Shown: positions 37,401 to 51,035 of the stretch, one piece after another
How the letters are laid out: every line of letters starts with the position of its first letter
Numbering within the stretch: position 1 is the stretch's first letter
NCBI RefSeq assembly: GCF_028769735.1
Contig: NC_088177.1
Location: 24,150,099 to 24,214,098, forward strand
Source of the DNA: Zonotrichia leucophrys gambelii
Taxonomy: Eukaryota > Chordata > Aves > Passeriformes > Passerellidae
Reading direction: 5' to 3'
Length of the DNA: 64,000 nt
The notes under the pieces: generated by a model
Seen by the model: the letters and a program-made list of their open reading frames with translations, nothing else
Databases searched by the model: none
Told to the model about the DNA's origin: nothing
Program-made: the position numbers and the translations under genes

Positions 37401-40400
37401 AACTTGTTGCCTTCATTTATTGTCTTTCTCACTCTAGGGTATCTGGAAGATGACATTTTGTAATTCAGTCTCCATGGATTGCTCCTGATAATGACATATG
37501 CATAGCACTCTTCCAGTCAAACATTTCATTTATTAAAATTAACGTGGCATATACTTAAAAGATCAAAGGATGCAGAGATTAAGTCTGTATTGCTGGCCTT
37601 GTTCCTTCACTTGTGTTTTTGTTTTTTCTTAAGCTAGCTGACACACCTTCTGGCACCTCTTGATAGAAGGAGCCAAACAGAAATCCATGAAGGTGATAGG
37701 ACACTTCGTATCAGTTTTCATGTACACCAGATATTTTGATTACCATGGCAGGCTTTCCACATGGATCTGACCAGTATCTCCATTGAGCTAAATATACAAC
37801 TGCTTTAGTGCAGTCCAAGGCATTTAGTTGTGATACATGGACATTATATTTCATTTAGTTACTGCAATTTTGGCATCAACTAATTCAAAGAGAGCTTCCA
37901 GCTTTCCAGTTTTGTAGTCAACCTTGCATTATCTCACACATTCTTTGAAGAGCATTAGGATTAAAGCATTTTGGTTAAAAAAAATAGCTGCAGTATCTAC
38001 CTGTGCTTCTCTTGTAGCAGTCTAAATGGATTTATGGTGTCATCCATACTTGGAGGAAAGCACTGTGTGCTACTGTACTTACCTGGTGGGGGGCTTGATA
38101 GCATCTCAAACCTTATCCAGAATACTAAATAATCTGATATATAACAAAAAATAAAGCTGAACTTTATACGAATGCAAGCCAAGCTTGTTAAATGTTTTTG
38201 TCATCTTGCTGCTAAGTAATTACTGAATTCAATATAAGAATTTTTATTGGAGGAAATGCAGAAATGATTAATAACTAAAATAAGTGTAAGGTGTAGGTAA
38301 GATTTTGTTTTAATCTGAATTAAAAAGTACCAAGTAGGTATTCAAAGAAATACAGTTTAGTGGACTTTAGACCACTTTAGTTTATGGTGGACTTTGCAGT
38401 GTTAACAGTTGGACTTAATGATCTTAAAGGTCTAAAACACCTTTCCTTAAAGGTGTTTCCCAACCTAAATGATTGTAGAATTTGTGTAGCAAAATTCTGG
38501 AACCTAGCACAAGAAATAACTTGCCCCACACGTTCTTAGTAGAAAACAGTAATTGCAATACAGAGACTGTTCTTTTATATATGTGAATTTCAGAAGTGTA
38601 GAATAGGAAGCAAATTAGTAGCTTTAGAACAATATTAGTAGTGTCTTACATGAGTAGATCAGGAAGTGGGGATTTTGAGGAGTGAGAGGGGGTAGGAGGT
38701 GAAGCATATTGCAGGTATCTTCCATGTGGTCTATGCTCATGCAGTGCTGATTTTAGGGACCTGCTATTACCCATTCTTGGAAGCCACTGATTTGCAAAGC
38801 TGACAGTGCATTTGTCCTGGCTGAAAGGTATTCTGGACTCTACATTTCACCTCTGTATTGCTGTCATGGTAGGTGGTGAACTTTTTTCTGTTCTTTCAGT
38901 ACAGCAGTGATCTCCACAGGTATCTGAGGTGGCAGTCTATTTCCTAAAATCATGGACAGTCCAGAGGACTTAGTTTATCCAAGCTTCAGCTATCACTGAG
39001 ATTTGGCCAAACAGGCCTCTTCAGATTTGACCTGGTCAAGTCCAGCTCCAACTCTGCTAACTCAGCTGAGGAATTTTTTTGCATATAAAATATTTCTGCT
39101 GAGTTGTAATGGTGTTTGGTGTTTGGTGGAGATAGAAGACCTGGCTGAATTACTGCTTTGCAACTTCACTAAGAAAGGCACCTGAGTCACCGTGAGTTGT
39201 TTGAATCAGGTTCGAATAACAAGTTTTGGATTTACATCCCATCTTTTACCACCCTTTCAACATGATCCCATTTTCTTGGGATCTGCCTGAAAGGCAGTGG
39301 ACATCTTGGTGATTCTAAATGTGGATGTGAAGGTTGTTTTAGTAGTAGTATCTCCCCAAGCTTTTTGCCTTTTAAGTCACTCTTAGACTGGTGAGCATAG
39401 GCCAAACTCAGGCAGAGTGGCTGTTCAGCTGCACCAGTGGGGACAGAATCTGATCTGGGTTGTGCAGATAAAGATTGCCCTTTCAAAACAAGGCAACAAA
39501 CCTTCACACAGAGGATTATCCTCCTTAGGGACAATAAGGGGCTTAGAGTTAGTCAGAGATGGGCAGATACTGACAGGTGAACTATTACAGGGCACATGGA
39601 ATCCCTTCCCAACAGAGCTCCGTTGGTCAACTTGAGTGTCTGACAGGGAGTACCCTCAGTTTGCCCAAAATGCTCACAAAAGTAACAATTATAAATGTGT
39701 AAAAGACTTTTTTTCTTACAAAAAACTCCAACCCAGTCTCTTTGCCTTAATAGGGCAACAAAACTGAGATTTCTAGATCTTCCTGTAAGAGCTTCCATCA
39801 AGAAATCTTCTGTTACTGTAGGCTTTACTTCCCCAAAATCTTTTTCAGTTTCTTCTGACGTGGACTGTGCTGAACTCAGAGATGGTCAGCTCATGAAAAT
39901 TTGTCTTGTAGGTTCTCCAGATTGAAAGACTGTTCATGTTTCATTGTTGGAGATAACACTAGCTAAAGCCAGCTAAACCTCTGAAATATCCATGTTATTC
40001 TAATGGAAAATGAAGGAAGCATTAAAGTTACCAATTATACTCTTAAGTTATGGCTGCAGGTAAAAGTGATTCATCCCATGCTGCAGGTAAAATTGAACAT
40101 CCTGCTTATGTTTTTTTCCCTTTTCCTGCTTTCCTTTTCTTTGATTTTTACATCAATTTCACACTGATGCTGCTACGTAATGGTGAAGCTAAACCATCAA
40201 AAAATAGTTGTTTCCAATACAGGTCTCAGTTGCTCTCTGAAGAAAGATCTCTATTCCTCTCTTCTGCATGTACAATTGAGTTCTTGCAACGTGCTACTTT
40301 AAAGAATAATTCCACCTTTAAGTAAAGGGTGTACTTTAATGCAGTGCTTTCTATCCTGCCATATCTTAAAGAACTTTGCAGAAGTGCTGTACAGTGTCCA

Positions 40401-40929
40401 CCAAAACCATACACAAGAAGTGAAATGAAACATACCCTACTGTCTTGTGCAAGTTCAGAGAAACTCAGCCAAAATGTATTTTACTGGAACTGATACTTTT
40501 TTAGAAGTACTTTTTTGTTATGGCCTTGCACTCTCAGATCAGTCTCAGAACAAGATCAAATGACGCACATGCATAGAATTAAGGCTTCATGTGTGATTCA
40601 GAGTACACACTAGCTAAACTGTGTTGCCATATAGGGTTATGCTACTTTTTTAAGGAAACCAAAATTCTTTTAGTTCCTCCTGTGTAAAATATAGGCTTTT
40701 GCCATTATTATACAGTGCTGCGGCATTTTTGATACATTAACCAAGGTGAGTGTTTACCACAGCCATGGCTTCAGGCACATGAGAGCGGGTGTGTTGAGAG
40801 ATGGGGAATCTCGGCAGTCCAGGGCTTTGGAGCGCTGATTGTTCCAAAAGTTGGATGTGACAGGCGCATGAAGCCTTGCCGCTGAGCGAGGCCTTGCAGT
40901 GCTTTATTCACTACGTGCTGCCTGCAGTC
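37401..40929. other. ATP5MC3-ATF2 intergenic spacer
   Basis: AT-rich spacer between tandem genes, with one CR1 fragment (38401-38490). A 13-bp direct repeat GCTGCAGGTAAAA occurs at about 40052 and 40080. No gene was recognised. Confidence 0.6.
38401..38490 (+). mobile_element. CR1 LINE 3'-end fragment with internal hairpin
   Basis: AGTTGGACTTAATGATCTTA, then AAAGGTC, then TTTCCCAACCTAAATGATTG mark a CR1 3' end. Between them is an inserted perfect inverted repeat, AAACACCTTT at 38435-38444 and AAAGGTGTTT at 38449-38458, with loop CCTT, absent from the usual CR1 tail. Confidence 0.8.
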
Positions 40930-41850
40930 CTCAGCTGCCGGCCCTCCTGCACAGCCCGCCGCAGAGAACGGGCACCTCATGCGGAGCTCCCCTCGGCCAC
41001 GGCGGCAGCGGTCCCGCCCCACCACGGGAGCGGTGCCCGCCGTGCCGCGGCGCAATCCGGCCATCGCTTGGCCCTGCAATGGCTGGGCCCGGCCTGGCCG
41101 TGCCTGTGCCCGGCCGGCCATGCCTCCGCCCCGCCATGTCCGGGCCCGGCCGGGGTCGCTGTGGGCACCGGGACCGGCCCCGCCCCCGCGCCGCGTGACC
41201 GCCCCGCCCCGCGGAGGTGTCAGCGCGGTTCTCGCGAGAGGTGACGGAAGCCCGCGGGGGACCCGGCCTTTAATGTGCGGTCCGGCGGCGTTGCGGGTGA
41301 GTTTGTAAACACGGCCCGGCCCGGCTCGGCCCGGCGCGGCAGCTCCTCCTCCCTCCGCGCTGCGGCGGCGCTGGCCGGGCGGGGGCGGCGGGGCGGGAGC
41401 GGCGCGGCGCGGCGCGGCGTGGGCGGGGGATGCCCGGGAGGCAGTAACATGGCGCCGCCGCTCCTCTCCGCGGCAGCCCCCTCCCCCAGCGCGGCCTGCG
41501 GCTCCCGCCGCCCCTAGAGCGGGGCGGGGCGGCCCGGCCGGCGCCGCGGACACCGGCACCCGCCCGGAGGTAGGGCCTGGCGGGCGGCCCGGGGCGCGGG
41601 GCGGCGAGGCGGGTCCGTGGGTGGGTGACGGGGGCTGCGGCGCGTCCGGGAGCGGTGCCCCGCGGGGGCATCGCCGGCAGCCGCCCCGGGCCCGGCCCGC
41701 GGCGTGGAGGGCGGGAGGAGCGGGCAACCGGGCCTCGCCTTGCCGCCTCCCTCCGCTCCGGGGAGGCCCCGGCTGCATCCATCCTCGGCTCTGGAGGAGA
41801 ACTTGCTCCATGCCGGTGCCGGGAACGGGAAGGGTGTGGGGGATGCCGGG
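40930..41850 (+). promoter_or_regulatory. ATF2: ATF2 CpG-island promoter
   Basis: Very GC- and CpG-rich, without a TATA box. TCTCGCGAGA at 41230-41239 is the palindromic motif bound by BANP and typical of housekeeping promoters. A CRE half-site TGACG follows at 41242-41246. GC boxes lie near 41178-41210 and at 41521-41530. AACATGGCGCC at 41446-41456 fits YY1, which often sits just downstream of start sites. Long open frames on both strands here reflect base composition. Confidence 0.75.
41430..41569 (+). other. ATF2: ATF2 non-coding exon 1 (5' end approximate)
   Basis: The exon is taken to end before the donor GTAGGG at 41570. Its 5' end is a guess placed near the YY1 motif. An alternative first exon could end at 41296, before a stronger donor GTGAGT just downstream of the BANP motif. 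Confidence 0.4.
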
Positions 41851-44800
41851 CGGGGGGTGAGAACAGCTCCTCGGCACCAGGTGCCGGCCTGCCTGCTGTG
41901 TGGCCATGGAGCTGAACCTCCTGGAGCTGCTGCCTCGTTGACTTTGCCTGTTATTGTGCGTAATGCCTCTCGAGTTGTCAAATAAAAAGTCTCTGCGGCT
42001 TTCACGTGAAAAAACATGTCACAGACCCTCGATTAGCGATAGCTGCTCGGTGTTTAAGGCACAAATGTTTTATGTCAAGATGTAACGTCATGTTAGGACT
42101 TAGGGGAAATGTGTGCTGCCATGTTGCTTCTGCAGTCTTACTCATTCTCCAGCGGGTTTGCATCCCTGTTTTTGGAGGGAGATCCATTAGTGTGTTTATG
42201 TGCCCATTCTTACAGTTTATGTGCCTCACTTGCTTTTTGTCCTGTTGCTTTCTCCCAGAGGTGTTTATCTTCCAGTAGTGATACTGTCACCTGTTTTCTT
42301 GTGCTGAAATGAGGAATTTGAATAATCTGAACACTCTGAATCATCCCCACTTTCCAAACAGCGACCACAAACATGGCTGAAATGTGTTTTATTTGCCACC
42401 TTTTAAAACAGTGGTTTTGTTTTCTCTTTGACATTATTCTACTCATGGCAGTGAATGTCACATCCGCACTTCTTGCTGAGCATAAAGCTGGGTAAGAGGT
42501 AAAAAAAAACACATGTTCTGAAGTTTGGGTCATAAGACTGCTAGGTCTGGTTAGATGTTAAATTCAGCACGAGCTGATAGGATCAGAGCAGCCCTTGTGG
42601 TTCTGCTCTTCTCAGGTGTTCCAGGTGGAATTTCTTTAGCCATCCAGTGAAACAGGTTGCTGCCTGTTAATGAACTTCATTTCGGAGGGACAAACTGTAG
42701 TCCAGTTTGGCATTCACTTGTTTATAATTATGCAATCCAGAATCAAAATTGTCAAGCTGTCTTGTTAAAAAACTAAACAATAATTTTGTCAGGGACTGCT
42801 TGTTATATAATGCCTCAAAAGAATTGTCAAATAATGAGACCTTAATGTGTACATGGAGTGAAGCAGCTCTTTTAAAAATCCATTGGGATTTTATGTTTCA
42901 ATACTGACATTGTATGCTAATGCTGAATCAAGTAGTTGAGCTTTTGATCTTCTTTACAATCTAGTTGATATTTCTACCCTGATTTGAATTCTAGAGACAG
43001 GAATATGTTTGGTAGGTCTTTTTCCAGAAACTTCTAGACTATGCAGCATCTAATATAAGATACTTTCAGATCTTAAATTTCATTTCATACATACTTTAAT
43101 TAATAATCTTGCTTTCCATGCTGCTTTCCTTTTGTGACCACGTTGAACAGCATGAACTGTGATATTATTTTCATTCCTGTTTCATTAAATTTTGAATGGG
43201 CCTAGTGCTAAAAATTCCTTTTCTGTCATCAGCTTTTTTTTCTTCTACTCTTAATTAACTTAAACTTACAAATGTACATTTTTACCTCCGTGAAGGTTTC
43301 CTTACTTGAAGTTATTTATAGTATCAGCATTCTTAATGGATTCTTGACATAGACTTGAGTACCTGTATAAAAATTATGCATTTTCTATTTTCAAAGGAGC
43401 AAATGTGATTCAATATTTTTAACTCTTATTTTAATATTGAACAGATTTCAGGCTACCATTGTTCTGCATAATTGAACTGTATTTGTTTAACATATAATAC
43501 GCACTCTAAGGAGGCTTTGGATGTAGTTAGTTACAAAAATATTAGTCAATATTTAATAATTATGCAATCAATGTGGTTTTTTTCACATTTATGATGTACT
43601 GTTTTCAGCTTTGTTCAGTGTCAGCTTCAGTTCAGCCTGAGAACTTTTCCATTAGATTCACTTCAGATAAGAGCTTTGCTTAAGCAAGGCATTCCAAGCC
43701 ATATATTATGTTTCCTTCCTAGGTAAATCCAGTGGTCATTTATGTAAATGCTTACAGAAAAGAAAAAGATCATTCTGTGTTAATGAGCAAGAGGAATCCT
43801 GTAGTGAGATATTTGATATATTTAAAGATTTTTACAGTTAAATTCTCAATTAATTAATTTAATTTTAGACTTTGGGGATGCAATCTAAGAAAATGTGAAA
43901 AGCAAGTAACTTTTTGGTAAGCTTGGTTTTTAAGTTTTGTTGAAACAAGTGTAGAAAAGTGAGGTTGGATCTCTAATGTTTGTTAGGTTGAAGATGTTCA
44001 AACTTAGATAAATGAACGGGGGAAAGCAAGGCCCAGTATCTCTGTAAGCAAATTGTGAGAAGATGGGAGGAATATGAACCCCTCCATGTTTCTTTTATGA
44101 GGTTCATTGACCTTTTGCTTATCTACAAGTTCTGTATTCACACAGCCTGAATTTTTAGTAAGTTAAAGAAAGATCAGGGGTGTCTCTGAAGAATGCTTAA
44201 GCCAGAGAGTTGAATTAGAAGCCACCATGTCCAGCCAGCAGGAGATGTTAAGCCTAAGGACCTTTCTTTATGCCATTAGTGCTCTCTGTTTGCCAGAAAT
44301 GGATCTTCTTGTGGAGGAAGCCACTCGTGCAGCTGCAGGAGTTAAATTGCTTTGTTCCTGTATTTGTGACTGTCTGTCCTACTGGCTGTCATGTTCTTAT
44401 TGGAAATTAAGTCAATCATCCTTTCTTTTGTCTTGAAGCCAATGTTCTTTTCTTCTTGATCAGATGTGTTGTCCTTTATAGAATTTAACCAGGTGGTGGA
44501 AGGTATGGAATTAACTCTAGACATCAGATATTAGCAGTTAACTAATAATATCAGCAAAAAGTGCCTAACATTTGACTTTTTAAAAGAAAAAAATTGAACC
44601 TTGTGCTAGCAGTGTAATATGAGGAGGGAGCTCCTGTTTTTCTGTTTGCCAGCCATTGGTAGGTATGAACTTTAAATATTCTGAACTAGGGTTTATAGTT
44701 TTCTTGCAGAATGTACAAGGTTACTTTCTGCCAATCCCACTTTCATTATGAGTAGGAATGTTTTAAATTTTCAGGTTGTATCTCCTCCATTTCCTTCATT

Positions 44801-44938
44801 TTCCAGTTTTATTTTTTAGGACTGTCATATTTGACAGTATTGCACAAAATACAGACAGATCACTTCTGGAAGTGCCATGAAATGGTCAAGTATTGATTAC
44901 ACTGATTTTGCTTCTCCTCTTCTTCTTTTGCTTTATAG
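41570..44938. other. ATF2 intron 1
   Basis: CpG-rich at the 5' end, then AT-rich. A 69-codon ORF at 44227 has an ideal GCCACCATG start context but no recognisable product or exon signals. No repeat was recognised. Confidence 0.5.
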
Positions 44939-44969
44939 GAAACAGAAAATATAGCTCCAGTCCCTCTAG
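44939..44969 (+). other. ATF2: Probable ATF2 non-coding exon 2
   Basis: 31 nt between a long pyrimidine-rich acceptor (CTTCTTCTTTTGCTTTATAG) and a consensus donor (GTAAGT). It contains no ATG. It fits a 5' UTR exon joined to the first coding exon at 51036. Confidence 0.5.
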
Positions 44970-47900
44970 GTAAGTTCCTTTTAAAATACAAATTACTTTT
45001 TTCCAAATTTATGTCCCTCCTTAAGTGGTGTATTCTGCCTACTAACTTCTGATTTTTACTGAAATCACAACTTGCAAATCTGCGTGTGTAGAAAATTGTG
45101 GAAATAAAGATAGACTCTTTAAATGTGGGAAGTGATTAAAATTTATGATATGAATGCTGTATGTAAGTGTTGAAAGTAAAAAGACGCCATGTTCATTTTG
45201 ATTTTTGTTATTGTTTGCTTGGTTGCATGAAAAAGCCATCTCTTAATTGTGAGGTGTTTAAATTTAGACAATAAAAATATCTACCTCCTCCTCATCTGTG
45301 GACATCTTGGAAGGAGCTAAGCAAACACTAAATTCAACTCTCCAGGTAACCATTAGGAGAACATTATTCTTTACTGTGGCAAATATGTCCCATTCACTTT
45401 ACCTTGAATAAGTATGTACTCTTAAGTAAAGCTCTTAAGAGTTGATAAAAGTTTAAAATTTTGACCTGGTTCTTTTATGCTTCAGTTTGCTATTATAAAA
45501 TGAAGCTTTAAAGTAAAGTCTTACCATGCCTAAAGTAGTTACACACTATGATGACTTCAACAGATGAGTTTAGTAAGAGTTAATAATTCTGTATACAGAA
45601 GGCTTCTGTAAGGCTTTGTATCTTGCAGTAAAAGGGGGCACAGTCCCAGATGCAATGTGATGAATAAAAGGAAATGTTGACTAGACATGGCAGCTCTTGA
45701 GGAAGTGCAAACATCCGTAGGAAAAGGCATCAGTGGTGCTGTAACACAAGCACTCTGTAGCTGGTGTACTGCTGTAATTCTGCCTTGTCTCAGTGGCCTG
45801 GTACAGTTTCTGTCCATCTCTTACCTTTTTCAAAGCACAGTGCACAGATGTTTTGTGGGCTGGAGCCACGTGCAGGTGGTCAGTGTAGCTGCTGGGCTTG
45901 GGTGTGCTTCCCACGTAGCAGCAGGAGGTAAATCAGCCGCTGCTGTAGCTGCAGACTGACAGCTTGTCCTCTGTGGACTGTGCAGTTCAGGAGGGTGACA
46001 CACTTGTGAAAATATGCATCTCTTCTTGCATGTTGGCCAGAAGAAGAGTGCTGTCCTTCAAAAGTTTCGCAGTTTTTGTTTGTTTGTGGGGTTATGTGTG
46101 TTCATAGCTGTCTTTTCTGTGCTCAGTTCTGGCACTTTTTCTTTGTGCTGTTTGTGTCAGCCCTGATGTTACAGGAGGGCAGCCTCTGTATTGCTACAGT
46201 GCTTAAAATAATGAATCCCAGGGTAGGAGTGCACAGCCAGTGAGCAGCTCTGTGCATGGACGTCTTTTCACACACACCTTGCTTTCTACAGGTAAAGCAG
46301 AGGCTTTAGCTGCAAGTCTGCTGAGTTTTTAGTAGGTACATGTGAAGAATTACTTTTCTCAGCAAATTTGAAGAAGTTTTTGCAAGGATTATTGATACAT
46401 AGACATTTTTAACAGCTGCTTAAGTGTTCAGTAGAAAAATGTTGAAACAAAGTGTCAGTTGCATTTTCCATACTCCTGTATGTAGGCAATTAAGAGAAAT
46501 CAGAAAAATCTTTACCACTTAAATAAGCCAACAAAACATGGCTTAAGTCAGTGTAGGCTTCTATTCTTTATAAGATTGTCTTCTGAAAGGTTTTGGAAGC
46601 AAGCCTCAGACTATGTAGTAATAGTTTCCACCAAGTGTACCCAAGGTGTTTAATTAAAATCTTATGGAAATATGCAGATAATTGTTGAAGCTATTTTTGT
46701 AGCACATTTAGATACATATTAATGTGACATTTTATGGAGACATTTTTATTTTTAAAATAAGCATATTGCCTTAAGTATTAGTGAATTATTTGGAAATTCA
46801 TTTTATTTCTCCTTATTAGATATATTTTAAAGATGGATATATACTTATTTATATAGTTTACTGTACTGTTTGCATTCCAAACATCATTAAAGAGGCTTGC
46901 TACATTTTAAATAAGCATGATGTGAGTGTATTTTACTTCTGTGTTAAAAGTTCAGAGCAAACACCAAAAAAGTGAGGTTATTAGTGTGGTTTTAGTACTG
47001 AAGTTGATTATATGACTTACTGTAAAGATTATTTCAAGTTTTTTTTGTGTTTAGCTCTGATGCTGTTACAGTGTGACTGGAATTCTACATATGGATTTCT
47101 TTATGCTACTGAAAGGAATGTGGAATTTGAAGCTTACAGAAGCAAGTTGTGGTTCAGTGGACTGTAGTAAGAATCATTTCACTGAATGTTCATTTTTATC
47201 TGAAGAGATGAGTTAAGGCTGGGGTTTCACATTCATATTGGATTCCTGCAGGAACTCTCTTTTTTTCTCTGGGACAAGGTGTTAGCTGTTGCCTAGGTAA
47301 CAGTCCAGGGTGACTCTAATTCCCCTCTAGGGACAGGGTTATCACTTCATGTATTACATTTCTCATTTGGCTGGGTGAGTAACATTTTTTGTCAAAAAGG
47401 CATCTAAGTTGCTATTTTGATTTTCAGGGGAAAGGTATTTTCTGAATTATTCTTTCTTACTGTGATATTCTCACTTTGAGCAGTCAGTCTACAACAGAGA
47501 GAGACTCCTTTGAAATTAGAGTGGCAATTACCAACATTTTTTCCTGAAAATTTGCCTTGTCTGTGTTAGTTTTGTTATGCCAGTCAGGCAACATGTACTC
47601 CAGAAGGAAAAGAGGCTGCAAAGGATGGGGTTTGTTTGTATTTTGTAGCAGCAACAGGTTTTTGACCTTGCAGACCCTTGCAGGGTCTTCTAAAGGTGTG
47701 AGAACATTACCCAAGTTTGGATTGTCCATTGCAATTTTTCACCTCTGTTCCTTGCTATGATGTCTTGATGGTATGTTTTAAATTTCAGAGTTAATTTGGA
47801 TTGCACAGAATTTTATCCAGTCAAATTTTGAATTTCTGCAAGGCTGAGATTCCACAGCCCTGCTTGACAGCCTGTTCCACTGTTGTGGGATTTTTTTTTT

Positions 47901-50900
47901 TTAATGCTGTATTTTCCTCATCCTCTACACTTGCTCCTAACTTTCTTGGTGTGTCTCATGAATGTTGCATCTCAGTCCTTTTGTTATACTCTGCCTAAAG
48001 TCTGGATCTGACTTTTCTATATCAATAATTAGATAGTTTATGACAGCAAGCAGATCCTCCTTCTCCATTCTGAACAAACTTTGCTTCCTCTTGTTATGTA
48101 ATAGTCCAGCCTCCTAACTGTTCTGATGGGGCCCCAGATGTTTTCTCTCCAGATCATCAGCTGTCTGGGTATGGCACTTCAGCTGCAGAGTGCCAGATAA
48201 AGGACAGTAATCACTTCCCTTCCTCTCATTGCTGTGCCTTTGTTAGTTCATCCCAGTGGCCTCTTGTCTTTCAGTGCTACAAGTGACACGATGCTGTATT
48301 GTGCTGGTTTGTTGTCCACCATGAGTTACAGGTTGTGCCCCAAAGCTGCTTGACAGGCAGTTGCCCCTCAGCCTCCCCTGTTGCATGGAGTTATTTTGTT
48401 CTAAGTGCAAGCCTTTGTAATAGGTAAATACATTCTTACCAATTTGGCTGCACTAACAAATGCGGACCCTTTGTTTTCCCATCCTGTCAGATCCAGTTTC
48501 TGTTTAGATTTAAAATGTCCAAGATCTTGCTCAGAATGCAAGTGAACTTCTTTTAGGTGCAAGAATTTCAGTATTTCAACATAACTTTTTTTCCTCAGAT
48601 GTTATCTGGAATCTCTTTACAAGGGATTACCTCACACAATTCCATGTGGCCTGCAGTCAAATAATGTTACAAAGATGAGGAAATGAATTTATCTCCAACT
48701 TTTTTCCAGTAAGTTTGCCAGAAGGACAGTGCTGCTTTTCTTTTTCACAAGGATTGATTTTTTACTTGTATATCAGGCATTCAAAATTCACTGGCTTTAC
48801 AAACTAAGACATAGAACCAGATAGGAATTTCACATGCAAATACGAGATTTGGTAATATTCCTTGAAAAGAGAAAATAAATGGACCTAAAAGATTTACATC
48901 TTCTCACCTACAAAAAATACTGACAGCATGGAGGGAGCTGATTTTATGGCTGAAACTGCATCTCTCAGAGACTGACAAGAAGACATAGTAATAGAGTGGA
49001 AAAAATGTCCTACGTGTATTTCAGTTAATCAAAACCTTCATGCTTTGGATTTGAAGAAACCAAATCATAATTGTTTCTTCCACCATTAGACATTTCTGAT
49101 ATGGGTATTACTTGTCTGGTCATAATACTTTTCCATATGTCTATATTGGCATATGGTGGCATATGTAGCCATTAAATGCATATACAGTGCCCTATGATGA
49201 CAGATTCACAAAAATGAATTCCTCTTGAGATCTAAACAAGACTAACTCTATTAGTTTGAGCCTGCTTTTGAAGAAATGAGATTGTTGCATTGCTGAAGAA
49301 TAGTGGGATAGCTGTTAACTGTGTTGAAGTTCTACATGTTGAAAGGATATACTCTTAAAGTGTCATGGATAAGGACCTTATTTCTTACCCTGAAGCCTTA
49401 GTCATGTGTATTCAGACTTGCCTATAATTTTGTTAATGTTCATTGTTAGTGAAAGTACCAAGTTCACAGTTTGAACAGTTAAAAAAATACTTCATTCCTT
49501 CAGAAACTTGAGACAGGTTATGAACTCTTTGCAGACAGTGGAACAGGCTTCATCTCTGATTTGCTTTGGCGTCCTTTCTTTGGGATGTAAATGTTTCCCT
49601 GAGCTGTCAGTGCCAAAGACTGAAGTTTCTGGCAGCCATACATCTCTCTTGACTTCTGATCTCAGTTCAGTATCCCCATTCCTTGCAACATATATATTTA
49701 GAAGTGGCAGTTTAGAGTATCCTGCATGCCAGGTTTTTTTTCTTTGCTGTTGGGTGAAAATTACCAAGATCTCCTCCTCTTTGAAAGACTGTCCAAAAAG
49801 GTCTGTACACAGTGGGTTTTTTACTGTACAGGTACATCCAGAAGAATCAGATACTGTATTCCTACACATCTCTGAGGTAATCAGTCTGAAATTATTTGCT
49901 TTTGCTTACTTGACATGTCTTGTGTCTAGTGCCCAGATGTGTACCAGAAGTTTACATTCTTAGGATGGTTAGACAGTTTGAGAATCCTTGCAACTCTACA
50001 TGACCAGTATGCTGGGCATGACATGGGTTTATTCTGCCTGTGATCTTTAATCATAAAAACATCTTTATTCATCTTTATTTCCTTGATCAATCTAAATAGT
50101 GTTCAGAACTATCATTGTTAGTTCTCCATACAAATACTCATTTAAAGATGAAGGTATTTCCTCCAAGGCAAAGCCACAGATGCCACAACCAATTAAAGGA
50201 TGTATTGAAGTAAACTATTTATTTGAAAAATTGTTGTGTTTCATGGGTGAATAGTGGACATTTTCTCATTTATATTTACAAAATCATTCATTATTATATT
50301 TTTAGCATGCATAGTAATTAATATCTTCTTTTAGTTACAGTTTATTGCCATGAAAAGGAGGATATGATAGTTTGCCATATGAAACAGGTTTATATGTGAA
50401 ATCTGGCAGGTATGTGTATTAGTGTGTGGGGTGAGTATGCAAAATAGCACCAAATATCATTAATACCTTACTTCTTTATTAAGTATTTTTAGCCTGTCAG
50501 TAATTAAGTAGCTGAAACATTACTAAAGTACATGTTTTTTTAATAAACTTTGTAATTAAATTCATAACAGTTTACATTAAGGGCTATGTGCCAACTTGTC
50601 TCTAATGATGAGCTTTAAATGAGGATTGTGAAAAGGCTGAGGAATGAACACTACTTCTTCATGCGTTGGCACCAGAACCTTGACTGCATGGTGTTGTCTG
50701 CTGCTCTGATCTCTTTTTAGCTGAGAATTGGATCATTATTACAATGTATTTAATTTCAGTGACAAGTTGTTCTTACTGTGTTTTCAGATACTTTTTGCAG
50801 TTAGTCATTTTACATGTGAACATGTGGATTTCTGCTTGAGGTGTAACTGCTGTGGTAGATTTTGAGTAGCTTCCTGGCAGAGCTTGAAATCCATGCTCTG

Positions 50901-51035
50901 AATCATGGGTATTTGGAATATTACTATAGCCACAAGGCAGAAATTCTTGCCCAAAGAATATTAAAATAGCTTGTTAATATAGTGATAATTTGTTGCATTA
51001 TTTGTAAAATTTGTTACATTCTAATTTTAATACAG
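44970..51035. other. ATF2 intron 2
   Basis: AT-rich with one large decayed CR1 copy (47860-48520). No exon for the human N-terminal peptide was found between these exons. Confidence 0.6.
47860..48520 (-). mobile_element. CR1 LINE fragment, reverse orientation
   Basis: The reverse CR1 order is seen: GACAGCCTGTTCCACTG, CTCCTTCTCCATTCTGAAC, AGTCCAGCCTCCTAACTG, TTGTTGTCCACCATGAG and TCTAAGTGCAAGCC. These match the CR1 words for CAACCTGTTCCAGTG, TTCTCCAGGCTGAAC, GCTCCAGCC, GTCCACC and TGCACTTG. It is strongly diverged with several indels and no open reading frame. Confidence 0.8.

Noticed and set aside
40771..41907. 378-codon minus-strand open frame over the ATF2 CpG island, plus many overlapping frames
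   Set aside because: Several frames on both strands are open at once, the peptide is Pro/Arg/Gly/Ala-rich, and the composition alone explains it.
44227..44436. 69-codon ORF with ideal GCCACCATG start inside ATF2 intron 1
   Set aside because: No recognisable protein, no exon boundaries or promoter. A good start context occurs by chance.
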